Below, piece after piece: positions 16,441 to 24,591 of a DNA stretch of 64,000 bases. The stretch spans positions 62,001 to 126,000 of the forward strand of contig NZ_JOAI01000037.1 of NCBI RefSeq assembly GCF_000717715.1, read 5' to 3'. This stretch comes from Streptomyces sp. NRRL B-24484. GTDB lineage: Bacteria > Actinomycetota > Actinomycetes > Streptomycetales > Streptomycetaceae. The position numbers and the translations under genes were made by a program. The notes below the pieces were generated by a model that was not told where the DNA came from, did no database searches, and saw only the letters and a program-made list of their open reading frames with translations. Numbering within the stretch: position 1 is the stretch's first letter; each line of letters begins with the position of its first letter.

Positions 16441-17283
16441 TCACACCGGAGCGGTGGTCCCGTGCCGCCGGAGGTGCGGTCGCACGGCCGCTGCTGCGCC
16501 GGCTGCCACGGCCAGCGGGTCGCGGGCCGGGCGGCCCAGCAGCCGCGTCAGGTCGGGGGCGGTGCCGTCGAGGAAGCCGTGCCGCACGGCGGTGGCGATC
16601 GAGGAGAGCATCGGGGGCTGGAAGGGGAGGAGGCCGGGCGTCCCGTCGAGGAGCCTGCGCCGGTACTCGCCCAGGCCGACCGTGCGGTGGGTGACCCCGA
16701 GCCGCTCGGCGACCTGCCCCGCGGTGATCGGTGTCCCGACGAGGTCGTGGACGCGGTCGCGGTGCCGCGCCGGATCGGCGGCGACGGCAGCTGCGGCGTC
16801 GGCGAGGTCCCGGCGCGCCACGGCGGCCAGCGCGCCGTCGCCGAACGCGGACTCGACGCCGTCCTCCGTCCACGTCAGCAGGGCTCCGAAGAGTTCGGCG
16901 TACAGGCCGTTGCGCAGGATCGTCCAGGGCAGTCCGCCCGCCTGCACCAGGCGCTCGCTGGCGCGGTGCGCGAGAGCGAACGCCAGGTGGTCGCCGGCCG
17001 TGGTCAGGCTCGTGTAGACGACGTGGCGGACACCGTCGCGGACGGCCGCGTCCAGCACGGCGGCGTGCCGCTCCACCACCCGGTCGTCCTCGGCATAGCC
17101 GGCGGACACCAGGACCAGGGTCGACACCTCCCGGAGATCGAGGCTCCCGGGTACGTCGAAGTCGAGGTGCCGCATGCCGTCCGCCGGCGTGCGGCTGCCT
17201 CCGGTCGCGGCGGCGCCGCGGCCGTGCAGCGCCCGGAGGATGGCCGAGCCGAGCTGTCCGTTCGCTCCGGTCACGAGGATCAT
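16441..17283 (-). CDS. NmrA-like NAD(P)H-binding reductase
   Basis: 280 residues from an ATG at 17283. An atypical short-chain-dehydrogenase Rossmann fold begins at once (MILVTGANGQLGSAILRAL), with an acidic strand-2 end (LDFDVPG) and VSTLVLVSAGYAEDD. Typical QorB/NmrA-type sequence follows: RHVVYTSLTTAGDHLAF, PWTILRNGLYAE, and a C-terminal region with ITAGQVAERLGV. Members act as NAD(P)H:quinone oxidoreductases or redox sensors. It is divergent from an HxlR regulator at 17371, a classic arrangement for redox- or aldehyde/quinone-responsive control. Confidence 0.88.
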   Translation of the reverse strand: MILVTGANGQLGSAILRALHGRGAAATGGSRTPADGMRHLDFDVPGSLDLREVSTLVLVSAGYAEDDRVVERHAAVLDAAVRDGVRHVVYTSLTTAGDHLAFALAHRASERLVQAGGLPWTILRNGLYAELFGALLTWTEDGVESAFGDGALAAVARRDLADAAAAVAADPARHRDRVHDLVGTPITAGQVAERLGVTHRTVGLGEYRRRLLDGTPGLLPFQPPMLSSIATAVRHGFLDGTAPDLTRLLGRPARDPLAVAAGAAAAVRPHLRRHGTTAPV

Positions 17284-17315
17284 GTGGTTCGCAGCCCTTC
17301 GTCGTGGTTCTCTTC

Positions 17316-17350
17316 GGTGACTGCGGTCGATCCTCGACCGCGCGATCACC
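17316..17350. promoter_or_regulatory. Putative operator between the divergent reductase and HxlR genes
   Basis: The 87-bp intergenic region contains the inverted repeat CGGTCGA-TCC-TCGACCG (17324-17340), flanked by GGTGA (17316-17320) and TCACC (17346-17350). HxlR proteins bind dyads in such positions; binding by the 17371 product is inference. Confidence 0.55.
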
Positions 17351-17370
17351 GGCCACAAGAAGGCAGTTGC

Positions 17371-17790
17371 ATGTCAGTCACGCACACCGGAGTAACCACC
17401 CCCGCCGCTCTCGACCCGTGCGGGGCGAAGGACCATCCCGACTGCGGCATCCGCGACGTCCTGGACCGCATCGGCGACAAGTGGTCGGTGCTCGTGATCG
17501 TGGAACTCGCCAACGGGCCGCGGCGCTTCCGCGAACTCCAGCGCGCCGTCGAGGGCATCTCCCAGCGCATGCTGACCCTGACCGTGCGGAGGCTGGAACG
17601 CGACGGCCTGGTCCTGCGCACCGTCTACGCCACCGTCCCCGCACAGGTCGACTACCGCCTGACCGGCACCGGCGCCGGCCTCACCCACCTGGTCCGGGCG
17701 CTCGCCGACTGGTCGCTCGCCCACCGCGACGGCATCGCCGAGGCACGGCAGGCGTACGACCTGGCCCACCCGGACCACGACATCCGCTGA
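17371..17790 (+). CDS. HxlR-family transcriptional regulator
   Basis: 139 residues from an ATG at 17371 with an AGAAGG SD. The winged-helix HxlR domain is complete: DVLDRIGDKWSVLVIVEL, NGPRRFRELQRAVEGISQRM, LTLTVRRLERDGLVLR, TVPAQVDYRLTGTGAGL, and the WSLAHRDGI dimer helix. Two N-terminal cysteines (CGAKDHPDCGIRD) could sense redox or electrophiles, as in HypR/QorR-type members. It probably autoregulates and controls the divergent reductase. Confidence 0.93.
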   Translation: MSVTHTGVTTPAALDPCGAKDHPDCGIRDVLDRIGDKWSVLVIVELANGPRRFRELQRAVEGISQRMLTLTVRRLERDGLVLRTVYATVPAQVDYRLTGTGAGLTHLVRALADWSLAHRDGIAEARQAYDLAHPDHDIR

Positions 17791-18074
17791 GGACGGTGCG
17801 GGTCCCGCGCGGCCGGGCTATCGGGACCGGTCGGCCCCTTCGGCCGCCTCCGTCCCCTCGGGCTCCTCTTCTCCCGGGTGCCCGGAAGGCCGCCCCGGCG
17901 ACGGTCCGCCCGCGCGACAAGACGCGACAGGAGGGGTCGTCCGTGCTGCACGACCTCCTCCGGCAGGCGCGGCCGCGCGGTCGCCCGACAGCCGGCCGAC
18001 CCGATCTGGCGACACGTCAGACGGCGGTGGCGAGGTTCGACGGTCCGCCGGGGCGGCGCCGGTACGGTGACCGA

Positions 18075-18446
18075 ATGACCGCGCCGATCATCGACCTGAA
18101 GCCGGTGCTCCGGCTAGCCGACCTGCTCGCGGCCGGACTGCGGGCGGCAGCGGCGGACCGGATCACGGAACTGCGCCCCGCCCTCGGGCCGCTGCCCGCG
18201 AACGCCGCCGACCGGCACCGGCGGGAACTGCTCCTGGACGAGGACGGGCGGCGTGCGCTGGCCGAACACGAGGAGATGGTCCGACTGCGCGCCGCGGCGG
18301 GTCGCGCCTGGTCCGAGGACCGGTGGGCCGACCTCGCCGAACTCGCCCGCCGCTACGGATCCCGTCTCAGGCTCCGCGCCGACCTGATCGAGGCGGTCGA
18401 GGCGATCGAGCGGATCGACGCCTTCCCGGCCGCGCCCGCCGGCTGA
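18075..18446 (+). CDS. Hypothetical protein
   Basis: 123 residues from an ATG at 18075 preceded by GGTGA. Charged and probably all-helical: LKPVLRLADLLAAGLRAAA at the start, LDEDGRRALAEHEEMVRLRAA in the middle, and ADLIEAVEAIERIDAFP at the end. No membrane segment and no known motif. The 280-bp stretch before it shows no other gene. Confidence 0.6.
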   Translation: MTAPIIDLKPVLRLADLLAAGLRAAAADRITELRPALGPLPANAADRHRRELLLDEDGRRALAEHEEMVRLRAAAGRAWSEDRWADLAELARRYGSRLRLRADLIEAVEAIERIDAFPAAPAG

Positions 18447-18609
18447 GGCACCGGCCGCGAGCCCCTGCCCCGCGCCGCACCTCCGCGGGTGTGCGGCCGC
18501 CCGGTCCCCCGCCGGACCATGGTCCCGAGGCGAACCCGGTGTCGGGCCCACCGCTCGTAGCCCCCACCGGAAGGCCCCGCCGGGCCCGCCCGCAAGGAGG
18601 TGGGTGATC

Positions 18610-19797
18610 GTGCCGGAGGCGACCCCCGAGGAGGGGGTGCCGCGGTGGCGGACGCGGCCGCTGTACGCGGCCGGCTTCACCACGGCCTTCGGGGCGCACG
18701 GCGTCGCCGCGAACCTGGCCGGGTTCACGGCGGAACGGCACGACTCCTGGCTGACGCTGGGCGGCCTGCTGGCGCTGTACGACGGGGCCGAGGTGCTGCT
18801 CAAGCCGCTGTTCGGTGCGCTGGCCGACCGGATCGGGGCGCGGCCGGTGCTGCCCGGCGGGCTGGTGGCCTCCGCGGTCGCGTCGGCGGTCTTCGCGCTG
18901 CGGGACAGCGCCGGGCTGCTCTGGGCGGCGCGGCTCGGCCAGGGCACCGCGGCCTCCGCCTTCTCACCCGCCGCGTCCGCACTGGTGGCGCGGCTCGACC
19001 CGCGGGCCCGGCAGGGGCGGGCGTTCGGCTCGTACGGCTTCTGGAAGAGCCTCGGCTACACCGCCGGCCCGCTGCTGGGCGGGGCGCTTGTGTGGCTGGG
19101 CGGGCTGGTGCTGCTGTTCGCGGTGACGGCGGTGCTGGCCGGCGCGGTCTCCGTGTGGGCGGCGTGGGCGGTGCCGGCGGTGGCGCCGTTGCCGCGCGCC
19201 CGGGCGACCGTGCTCGACCTGGCCCGGCAGCTGGCCGACGGCGCCTTCCTCCGACCGACGCTGGCCCTGGCCTGCGCGACGGCCGCGCTGTCCGCAGGGG
19301 TCGGCTTCCTGCCGGTGCTCGGGCACACCGCCGGCCTCGGACCGGTGGCGCCCGGGGCCACCGTGTCACTGCTGGCGCTGTGCACCGCCGTCGTCCAGCC
19401 GCGCGCGGGACTGGCGTTGGACAGCGGCCGCATCGGGGCCGCGCCGGGCATCACCGCGGGCCTGTCGGTCACCGCCGCCGGCCTGGCGCTGGCAGCCGTC
19501 CCCGGCCTGGCCGGGATGCTGCTCGCGGCGATGGCTGTCGGCGCCGGCACGGGCACCGTCACACCGCTGGCGTTCGCCTCGCTCGCCGCCGCGACGCCCG
19601 CCGAGCGGCTGGGCCGGACGATGGGCACCGCCGAACTCGGCCGGGAACTCGGCGACGCGGGCGGCCCGCTGGTCGTCGCGTCAGCCGCCGCGGCGACCAC
19701 GGTGGCCGGTGGCTTCGCCGTCCTCGCCGTCCTGATCGCCCTCGCCACCCCCGCGGTCGCCCGCCGGACCGCCGGCGGACACCCACCGAACGGTTGA
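18610..19797 (+). CDS. MFS transporter
   Basis: 395 residues with about twelve transmembrane helices, the normal size of a major facilitator exporter. The inter-helix signature GALADRIGARPVLPGG (motif A, G-x-L-a-D-R-x-G-R-R-like) follows TM2. RLGQGTAASAFSPAASALVAR follows TM4, as in drug or sugar exporters of the DHA type. The GTG at 18610 is 9 nt from the AAGGAGG SD; the GTG at 18604 is too close. The substrate is unknown. Monocistronic; a 174-bp gap separates it from the next gene. Confidence 0.88.
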   Translation: MPEATPEEGVPRWRTRPLYAAGFTTAFGAHGVAANLAGFTAERHDSWLTLGGLLALYDGAEVLLKPLFGALADRIGARPVLPGGLVASAVASAVFALRDSAGLLWAARLGQGTAASAFSPAASALVARLDPRARQGRAFGSYGFWKSLGYTAGPLLGGALVWLGGLVLLFAVTAVLAGAVSVWAAWAVPAVAPLPRARATVLDLARQLADGAFLRPTLALACATAALSAGVGFLPVLGHTAGLGPVAPGATVSLLALCTAVVQPRAGLALDSGRIGAAPGITAGLSVTAAGLALAAVPGLAGMLLAAMAVGAGTGTVTPLAFASLAAATPAERLGRTMGTAELGRELGDAGGPLVVASAAAATTVAGGFAVLAVLIALATPAVARRTAGGHPPNG

Positions 19798-19971
19798 CCG
19801 CGCCGCACGGGAACACGGCACACCCGTACGCCCGGCAGGGCGGCGGCGTGCGAACACGGCGGCGTGCGGACCACCGGAGTGCGGCCGACGCTGGGGGCAG
19901 GCAGAGGCGGCCCGGCGCCAGAGCTGCTGGCGGCCGGTGCTCGCAGGGCGACGACGGAGGGAGGCGAGTCC

Positions 19972-20328
19972 ATGGACGGTTCCGGACCCGCGGAGCGGAC
20001 CGGACGGGTGCTGGACGAGGACGGCGCGGTCGAACTCCTCGCCTATCTGGTCTGTTCCGCCCGCACCCAGCTGGACGAGGCCGCCGAGTACGCACCGCTG
20101 CGGCTGCTCACGGCGGCGGGGCGGCTCGCCGAGATGATCGAGCCGCAGGCGGACGACCGGCTGCGGGTCCTCCTCCGCGCGGTACGCCACGGGCACGCCG
20201 AGACCTCCGTCCGGGCCGGGGATCCGCAGGGCTACGTCGACCGGCTGGACGCGCTCTGCCGGACGGTGGCGGCCCACCTGCGCGACTCGCTCGACCCGGA
20301 CGGGCCGACGGACGGCGGCGCCGCGTGA
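19972..20328 (+). CDS. DUF6092-like protein
   Basis: 118 residues from an ATG at 19972 with a GGAGGGAGG SD. Helical, with a core VELLAYLVCSARTQLDEAAE, YAPLRLLTAAGRLAEM and a C-terminal helix. It resembles the streptomycete DUF6092 family from memory (LLAYL-x-SAR-x-x-x-x-E-x-x-x-Y-x-PLR pattern). Its stop overlaps the GTG of a nitroreductase-like gene (GTGA), so the two are coupled and may work together. Confidence 0.7.
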   Translation: MDGSGPAERTGRVLDEDGAVELLAYLVCSARTQLDEAAEYAPLRLLTAAGRLAEMIEPQADDRLRVLLRAVRHGHAETSVRAGDPQGYVDRLDALCRTVAAHLRDSLDPDGPTDGGAA

Positions 20329-20882
20329 ACGGCGGGGAGGGCGCGGGCGGCGACGGGGAGGCCGTCCTGCGGGCGATCCGCACCCGCCGCGTGGTCCGCG
20401 CACTCGCCGACACCCCGGTCGGGCCCGAGCAACTGCGAGCCGTCCTGGACAGCGCAAGGTTCGCACCGCACGCCGGGAACCGGCGCCTCCACCGGTACGT
20501 GGTCGTCACCCGGCCCGGCCTGCTGCGGGCGCTCCGCATGGTCTCCCCCGGCATGCTCCAGCGCCCGGCGGCGGCGGTCGTCGTCTGCGTCGACCGGGAC
20601 CGGGTGCGCGCCTACGGCTTCCCGGAGCACAACCCCGGTCCGTACATCGACGTGGGGACGGCGGCGGCGACCATGCTGCTCGCGGCGCACGGCCTGGGGC
20701 TGGGCGCCGGGCCGGTGACCTCGTTCAGCCGGGCGGCGGTCGCCGAGCTGCTCGGGCTGCCGGACGGGGTCCGGCCCGAACTGATCGTCTGCCTCGGGCA
20801 CCCCTCACCACAGCAGCCGCCGCCCGTCCACCGCCGGGGCGGACCCGCCTGGGACGACCTCGTCCGGTGGGAACGCTCCTGA
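20325..20882 (+). CDS. Nitroreductase family protein
   Basis: 185 residues. FMN-dependent nitroreductase fold: LRAIRTRRVVRALADTPV (the R-R-S/T-V-R-x-F motif at the FMN site), LDSARFAPHAGNRRLHRYVV (the A-P-S-x-x-N-x-Q-like loop), DVGTAAATMLLAAHGLGLG and PELIVCLGHPS at the C-terminus. Reduces nitro or quinone compounds, or possibly a cofactor. The small size and the Gly/Glu-rich N-terminus are normal. Coupled to the upstream DUF6092-like gene by a 4-nt overlap. Confidence 0.87.
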   Translation: MNGGEGAGGDGEAVLRAIRTRRVVRALADTPVGPEQLRAVLDSARFAPHAGNRRLHRYVVVTRPGLLRALRMVSPGMLQRPAAAVVVCVDRDRVRAYGFPEHNPGPYIDVGTAAATMLLAAHGLGLGAGPVTSFSRAAVAELLGLPDGVRPELIVCLGHPSPQQPPPVHRRGGPAWDDLVRWERS

Positions 20883-21085
20883 CCGGTCGCCCACCACCGT
20901 CCCGCCCGCGGAGCACGGGCGAACCGCTCCGTCCCGTCCCCCGAACGGCCGCACGGAGGTGCCCCGCGGGCCCGGCGCGGGCAGCGTGGCCGGGGGCGCC
21001 GGCACGGGGGCGGGCGCAGCCGCCCGGTCCCGTGTCCGGAGCCCGCCCACCGCCGGCCACCACGCGATCCGTGAAGGAGCGTCCC

Positions 21086-22297
21086 GTGCTCTCGGACAAG
21101 TCCAGGCCCGTCATCGTCGCCACGCTGCCCGTCGTCGCCGAGCACATCGGCGAGATCGCCAAGCGCTTCTACACCCACCTGTTCGGCGAGCATCCCGAGC
21201 TGCTGGACGGTGTCTTCAACCGCGGCAACCAGGTCCACGGCCACCAGCAGCAGGCGCTGGCAGGCTCGGTGGCCTCGTTCGCCACCACGCTCGTGGAGAC
21301 GCCGGAGCGGGTGCCCGAGCAGCTGCTCCGCCGGATCGCCCACAAGCACGCCTCGCTCGGCATCAGGCCCGACCAGTACGGGGTCGTGCACGACAACCTG
21401 ATGTGGGCGATCGTCGACGTCCTGGGCGACGCGGTCACCCCGGAGGTCGCCGCGGCCTGGGACGAGGTCTACTGGCTGATGGCCAACGCCCTGATCAACC
21501 AGGAACGCGGACTGTACAGCGCCCGCGGCGTCCGTCCGGAGACGGTCTGGCGGGACTGGCAGGTGATCCGGAAGGTCAGGGAGACCGCCGACGTGGTCAC
21601 CTTCGTGGTCAAGCGGACCGACGACCGGCTGGTGAAGACCTCGCTGCCCGGACAGTACGTCACCGTCCGGATGCGGATGCCCGACGGGAAGCTCCAGCCG
21701 CGCCAGTACAGCCTGACCCGGGCCGACGACGGCGAGCACCGCCAGTTCTCGGTGAAGCGGGTGCGCGGCGAGGGCGGCGACCCCGACGGCGAGATGTCGG
21801 CACTGCTGCTCGACTCCGTGGAGGTCGGCGACACCCTGACGCTCTCGCTGCCCTACGGCGACGTGGTGCTGGACGACGCCGGCCGGCCGGTGGTGTTCGC
21901 CAGCGCCGGCATCGGGATCGCCCCCATGGCCGGGATGCTCTCGCACCTGGTCGCGGCCGAGTCCGGGCTGCCGGTCACGCTGCTCCACGCCGACGTCGAC
22001 GACGCGTCCTTCCCGCTGCGCCGCCAGGTCGTCGGCGACGTCCTCGCCCTGAAGAACGCTCGGATGTACCTGTGGTTCGAGAAGGACGCCCAGAGCCACG
22101 AGCCGGTGGACGGGGTCTTCCACGGACTGATGGACCCGACGGCGGTCGACCTTCCGGCCGACGCCCTGTACTACCTGTGCGGGCCGCTGCCGTTCATGCA
22201 GGCCGTCCGCAGCAGCCTGATCGACCGCGGGGTGGCCCCGCACGACATCCAGTACGAGGTGTTCGGCCCCGACCTGTGGCAGGCCGACCTGGACTGA
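21086..22297 (+). CDS. hmp: Flavohemoglobin (nitric oxide dioxygenase)
   Basis: 403 residues, typical. It converts NO and O2 to nitrate using NAD(P)H and protects against nitrosative stress. Globin domain 1-140: the proximal His is His88 in IAHKHASLGI; distal Tyr/Gln lie in KRFYTHLFG and QVHGHQQQAL. FAD domain 150-265: PGQYVTV and RQYSLT. NAD domain 270-400: ASAGIGIAPMAGML and YLCGPLPFMQAV, ending EVFGPDLW. The GTG at 21086 has an AAGGAG SD. Usually controlled by NsrR in streptomycetes; I see no certain site in the 200-bp upstream gap. Confidence 0.96.
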   Translation: MLSDKSRPVIVATLPVVAEHIGEIAKRFYTHLFGEHPELLDGVFNRGNQVHGHQQQALAGSVASFATTLVETPERVPEQLLRRIAHKHASLGIRPDQYGVVHDNLMWAIVDVLGDAVTPEVAAAWDEVYWLMANALINQERGLYSARGVRPETVWRDWQVIRKVRETADVVTFVVKRTDDRLVKTSLPGQYVTVRMRMPDGKLQPRQYSLTRADDGEHRQFSVKRVRGEGGDPDGEMSALLLDSVEVGDTLTLSLPYGDVVLDDAGRPVVFASAGIGIAPMAGMLSHLVAAESGLPVTLLHADVDDASFPLRRQVVGDVLALKNARMYLWFEKDAQSHEPVDGVFHGLMDPTAVDLPADALYYLCGPLPFMQAVRSSLIDRGVAPHDIQYEVFGPDLWQADLD

Positions 22298-22351
22298 GGG
22301 TCCCTCGCCGGGGTACCGGCGGTGGTGGGCCTCCGCCCCGGGGGTCCGGTG

Positions 22352-22376
22352 GTTTGACCTGCGTGCGGGGCGGTAT
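22352..22376 (+). promoter_or_regulatory. Candidate stress-sigma (SigB/SigH-type) promoter
   Basis: GTTT (22352-22355), a 16-nt spacer, then GGTAT (22372-22376). This resembles the GNNT-N14-16-GGGTAT/C consensus of streptomycete SigB-like factors and lies about 127 nt upstream of the DUF6131 gene. Confidence 0.45.
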
Positions 22377-22502
22377 ACGCGCTGTTCAGCAGGCAGCGGG
22401 CCGGAACGGACTCCCGGCCCCTGCCGGGAGGCGGCCCGGCTCCAGGCATCTCCCCGGGTCGCCTCCCTCGCCCGGCCCACAGCACGTCCCAAGGAGGCCA
22501 CT

Positions 22503-22658
22503 GTGATCGTCCTCGGCATCATCCTGCTCATCATCGGCTTCGTCACGGGGCTCTCGTTCCTCTGGACCATCGGCATCATCCTGGTCCTCATCGGCCTCGT
22601 CCTGTGGGTCGCCGGACTGCTCGGCCACGCCGTCGGTGGCCGGCGCCACTACTACTGA
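22503..22658 (+). CDS. DUF6131 small membrane protein
   Basis: 51 residues from a GTG at 22503 with a perfect AAGGAGG SD. Two transmembrane stretches (IVLGIILLIIGFVTGLSFLW and IGIILVLIGLVLWVAGLLG) and the tail GRRHYY. This matches the DUF6131 family of Streptomyces by memory, which is frequently stress-associated. Function unknown. Confidence 0.85.
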   Translation: MIVLGIILLIIGFVTGLSFLWTIGIILVLIGLVLWVAGLLGHAVGGRRHYY

Positions 22659-22794
22659 CGCCCTGCGGTGGTTTCCTTCCCTCACCCCCTCGGGGCAGCC
22701 TGACCCTTGAGGTCCGCCCGGCCCGGTCCGTCCTTCGTGGACGGGCCGGGCCGGCGGTCGTCGGAGCCGGCCGGGACGGGACCGGGTGCGGCCG

Positions 22795-22938
22795 TCAGCC
22801 GAGGTGGCGGGCGAAGAACCGCACGGTGCTGTCGAGCTCGACGGCCGGCACCTCGCCGTGCCGGCCGGGATCGGCGTGCAGGGTCTTCTCGGCCGAACCG
22901 AATGCGTCGAAGAGGGCCGGGGCGGCGGCCCGCGGCCG
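22795..22938 (-). pseudogene. Alpha/beta-hydrolase C-terminal fragment
   Basis: On the minus strand an open frame ends at a TGA (22795-22797) with PALFDAFGSAEKTLHADPG, HGEVPAVELDSTVRFFARHL. This is the familiar C-terminus of a small alpha/beta hydrolase, including the His-containing GRHGEVP segment that normally supplies the catalytic His. It has no N-terminal half: upstream sequence switches to a hydrolase-like fragment on the opposite strand (22942-23097). Confidence 0.65.
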
Positions 22939-22941
22939 AGT

Positions 22942-23097
22942 GCGGTGGTCGCGGTGGACGTCCCCGGCCACGGCGACCGGCCGGTGGACGAGGAGTTCGA
23001 CCGGATCGTGACCGGGAACCGGCCCGCGTCGAGGCGGGCGAGGACCTGGCGCAGCTCATCGCCGAGTTCCAGGCCATGGCGGCGCGCCGGCCGGATG
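22942..23097 (+). pseudogene. Alpha/beta-hydrolase internal fragment, inverted and frameshifted
   Basis: On the plus strand: VVAVDVPGHGDRPVDEEFDRI, the strand/loop following the oxyanion region of an alpha/beta hydrolase. One base out of frame near 23020 comes RVEAGEDLAQLIAEFQAMAA, the next helix. It abuts the C-terminal fragment read on the other strand, so the two look like one hydrolase gene broken and partly inverted. No start codon or complete catalytic triad remains. Confidence 0.6.
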
Positions 23098-23266
23098 CCT
23101 GGTGCGGGCGTCCCCGGGCCGTGCGGGGGAGGGAGGCCCGACCTGTCACGGCGTTGACGGGTCCCACCTCCTCGAATGCGCAGCGGCGCACGGCGGTGCA
23201 GAAGCCGCCACGGCCGGCCGGGCGCCGCCCCGCCCGGCGGACCTGACGGTGCACCGGTTCCCGGCT

Positions 23267-23294
23267 CCGGCCGCGCCGGCAGCGGCGCGGCCGG
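23267..23294 (-). terminator. Perfect 12-bp hairpin terminator
   Basis: Arms CCGGCCGCGCCG and CGGCGCGGCCGG (23267-23278, 23283-23294) with a GCAG loop, 9 nt past the stop of the 23304 gene. Confidence 0.85.
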
Positions 23295-23303
23295 GCACGG
23301 CTC

Positions 23304-23666
23304 TCAGGTGGTGGAGTAGCTGAGGTCGCCGACCGTCCAGCTGTTGATCTCCTCGATGGCGATGCGGTACATGCCGCCGGTGTGGGGCAGCCCGAAGTCG
23401 CCCTGCAGGATCTTCGCCCGGTGGAGGTGGAGGTGGGTGGGCCGTGAGGGCGGCCCCTCGCCGAGCGGGGCGAAGAGTGCGGCGAAGGGCTTCAGGTGGT
23501 CCGAGGCCTGGAGCACCTCTGCCACCCGTTCCCGCCACAGCGCAACCGGCGCGAGCCGGCCGGTGATCACCGCACCGGGGACCACCACAGTCAGGGACAT
23601 CTGGTTGCTGTGCTCGGACTCGACCATTGCGGCGATGTCGACGAGCAGCCCGTCAGGGTTCGGCAT
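23304..23666 (-). CDS. Hypothetical protein, possibly GvpU-like
   Basis: 120 residues from an ATG at 23666. Beta-rich and cytoplasmic: an N-terminal helix (PDGLLVDIAAMVES), then SLTVVVPGAVITGRLAPVAL, a helix (WRERVAEVLQASDHLKPF), HLHLHRAKILQGDF and MYRIAIEEINSWTVGDLSYS. The G-x-x-I-x-G-x-L pattern with this layout recalls the gas-vesicle accessory protein GvpU, but the match is only by eye. A Gvp structural gene lies 10 kb away. Otherwise unknown. Confidence 0.6.
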   Translation of the reverse strand: MPNPDGLLVDIAAMVESEHSNQMSLTVVVPGAVITGRLAPVALWRERVAEVLQASDHLKPFAALFAPLGEGPPSRPTHLHLHRAKILQGDFGLPHTGGMYRIAIEEINSWTVGDLSYSTT

Positions 23667-24155
23667 GAATCCCAGACTAGGACACGACCCCGCGGCCCCT
23701 CGCCCCTTCCCGGGCGGTGACCGTGGTGGCGACCGCCCTCCCGCAGGCTGCGGGGCCGGGGCGGGGCGGGGCCGGTCGGCACGGAGGGCCGGTGACCGCG
23801 GGGGCCGCGGGCGCCGACGGCGCGGTGCCGGCGAGCCGATTGCCATCCTGTGCGCCGGACGTACGGGGGCCGGCCTTTCCTGCGGGTTCGCCGGTCGGGC
23901 CGGAATCACCGTCGGTGACGGTCAGCCCGGCGAAGGGGGCCGACACGCCGCACCTGGCGGGTGACTCGATCGAAATGTCCTGCGTACGAACGGAGCACCC
24001 GGCGGTCCCAACCGTCCTGCACCCCGGGTGCATTGACGGCCCGGGCGGTCCGGGGCGGTGCCCCGGCGCGAGGGACCGGCGAAACCGGGCGTGGCTTTTA
24101 CTCCCGCGACGGCTCCCGGCCTGTTAGGCTGGATTCAGTTGCAGTAGTGGTTCCC
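23667..24155. other. Long intergenic region upstream of the cold-shock leader
   Basis: 489 bp without a convincing gene. GC-rich until about 24080, then more mixed. TAGGCT at 24125-24130 is a plausible -10 element for the downstream cold-shock transcript; no matching -35 at normal spacing was found. Confidence 0.5.
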
Positions 24156-24179
24156 ATGAACTTTGTGTGCGCCTGCTGA
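24156..24179 (+). CDS. Seven-residue leader peptide MNFVCAC
   Basis: ATG-AAC-TTT-GTG-TGC-GCC-TGC-TGA encodes MNFVCAC. It ends inside the loop of a terminator-like hairpin, so ribosome movement on it could change folding. Two of seven codons are Cys. No strong SD precedes it; translation is inferred from position only. Confidence 0.4.
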   Translation: MNFVCAC

Positions 24180-24201
24180 TGTATTGCGCAGGCGCATTTT
24201 T
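24168..24201 (+). terminator. Intrinsic terminator or attenuator in the cold-shock leader
   Basis: Stem TGCGCCTGC/GCAGGCGCA (24168-24176, 24188-24196), 11-nt loop, then TTTTT (24197-24201) and GTTT. A true U-tract is rare in this GC-rich window. It sits 94 nt before the csp start and overlaps the leader peptide. Confidence 0.75.
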
Positions 24202-24294
24202 GTTTCCCGGCTGTTCCCCGGGCGGGTGCTCATCACGGCGACGCGGAGCTCGCGCGGTGCGCGCTCCGGAAAGCCCCTTGAAGGAGAAGTTTTT

Positions 24295-24561
24295 ATGGCT
24301 AATGGCACCGTGAAGTGGTTCAACTCGGAAAAGGGCTTCGGCTTCATCGAGCAGGAGGGTGGCGGCCCGGACGTCTTCGCCCACTACTCGAACATCAACG
24401 CCAACGGCTTCCGTGAGCTGCTCGGTGAGGGGCCCGCACCGCGCAGATGCGCGGTGCGGGCCCCTCTGCGTCGCGCCGCACTCCAGGCCCGGGCGTCCGG
24501 CCGCCCTCGATGGTGCCCACGCAGAACGTCCCGGTTCCGCAGCGGAAGTGACGGTCGGTGA
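24295..24561 (+). CDS. Truncated cold-shock protein with foreign tail
   Basis: The start is that of a normal CspA-family RNA chaperone: AAGGAG SD, an A/T-rich start region and [20 protein letters not shown], with RNP1 (KGFGFI) and RNP2 (VFAHYS) intact. After [10 protein letters not shown] (residue ~45) similarity stops. The usual end (G-Q-x-V-x-F-D-V... about 22 residues, strands 4-5) is absent, and the frame runs through an 18-bp hairpin into Arg/Pro-rich sequence to 88 residues. An incomplete beta-barrel is unlikely to fold normally. Probably a pseudogene made by a deletion ending at a terminator. Confidence 0.75.
   Translation: MANGTVKWFNSEKGFGFIEQEGGGPDVFAHYSNINANGFRELLGEGPAPRRCAVRAPLRRAALQARASGRPRWCPRRTSRFRSGSDGR
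24427..24466. terminator. Perfect 18-bp hairpin inside the truncated csp frame
   Basis: Arms 24427-24444 and 24449-24466 pair perfectly around AGAT. It looks like an original terminator that is now joined to the csp coding sequence. Confidence 0.85.
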
Positions 24562-24591
24562 GCCGGCCGGCCCGAGAGCCGGGCCTGCCCG

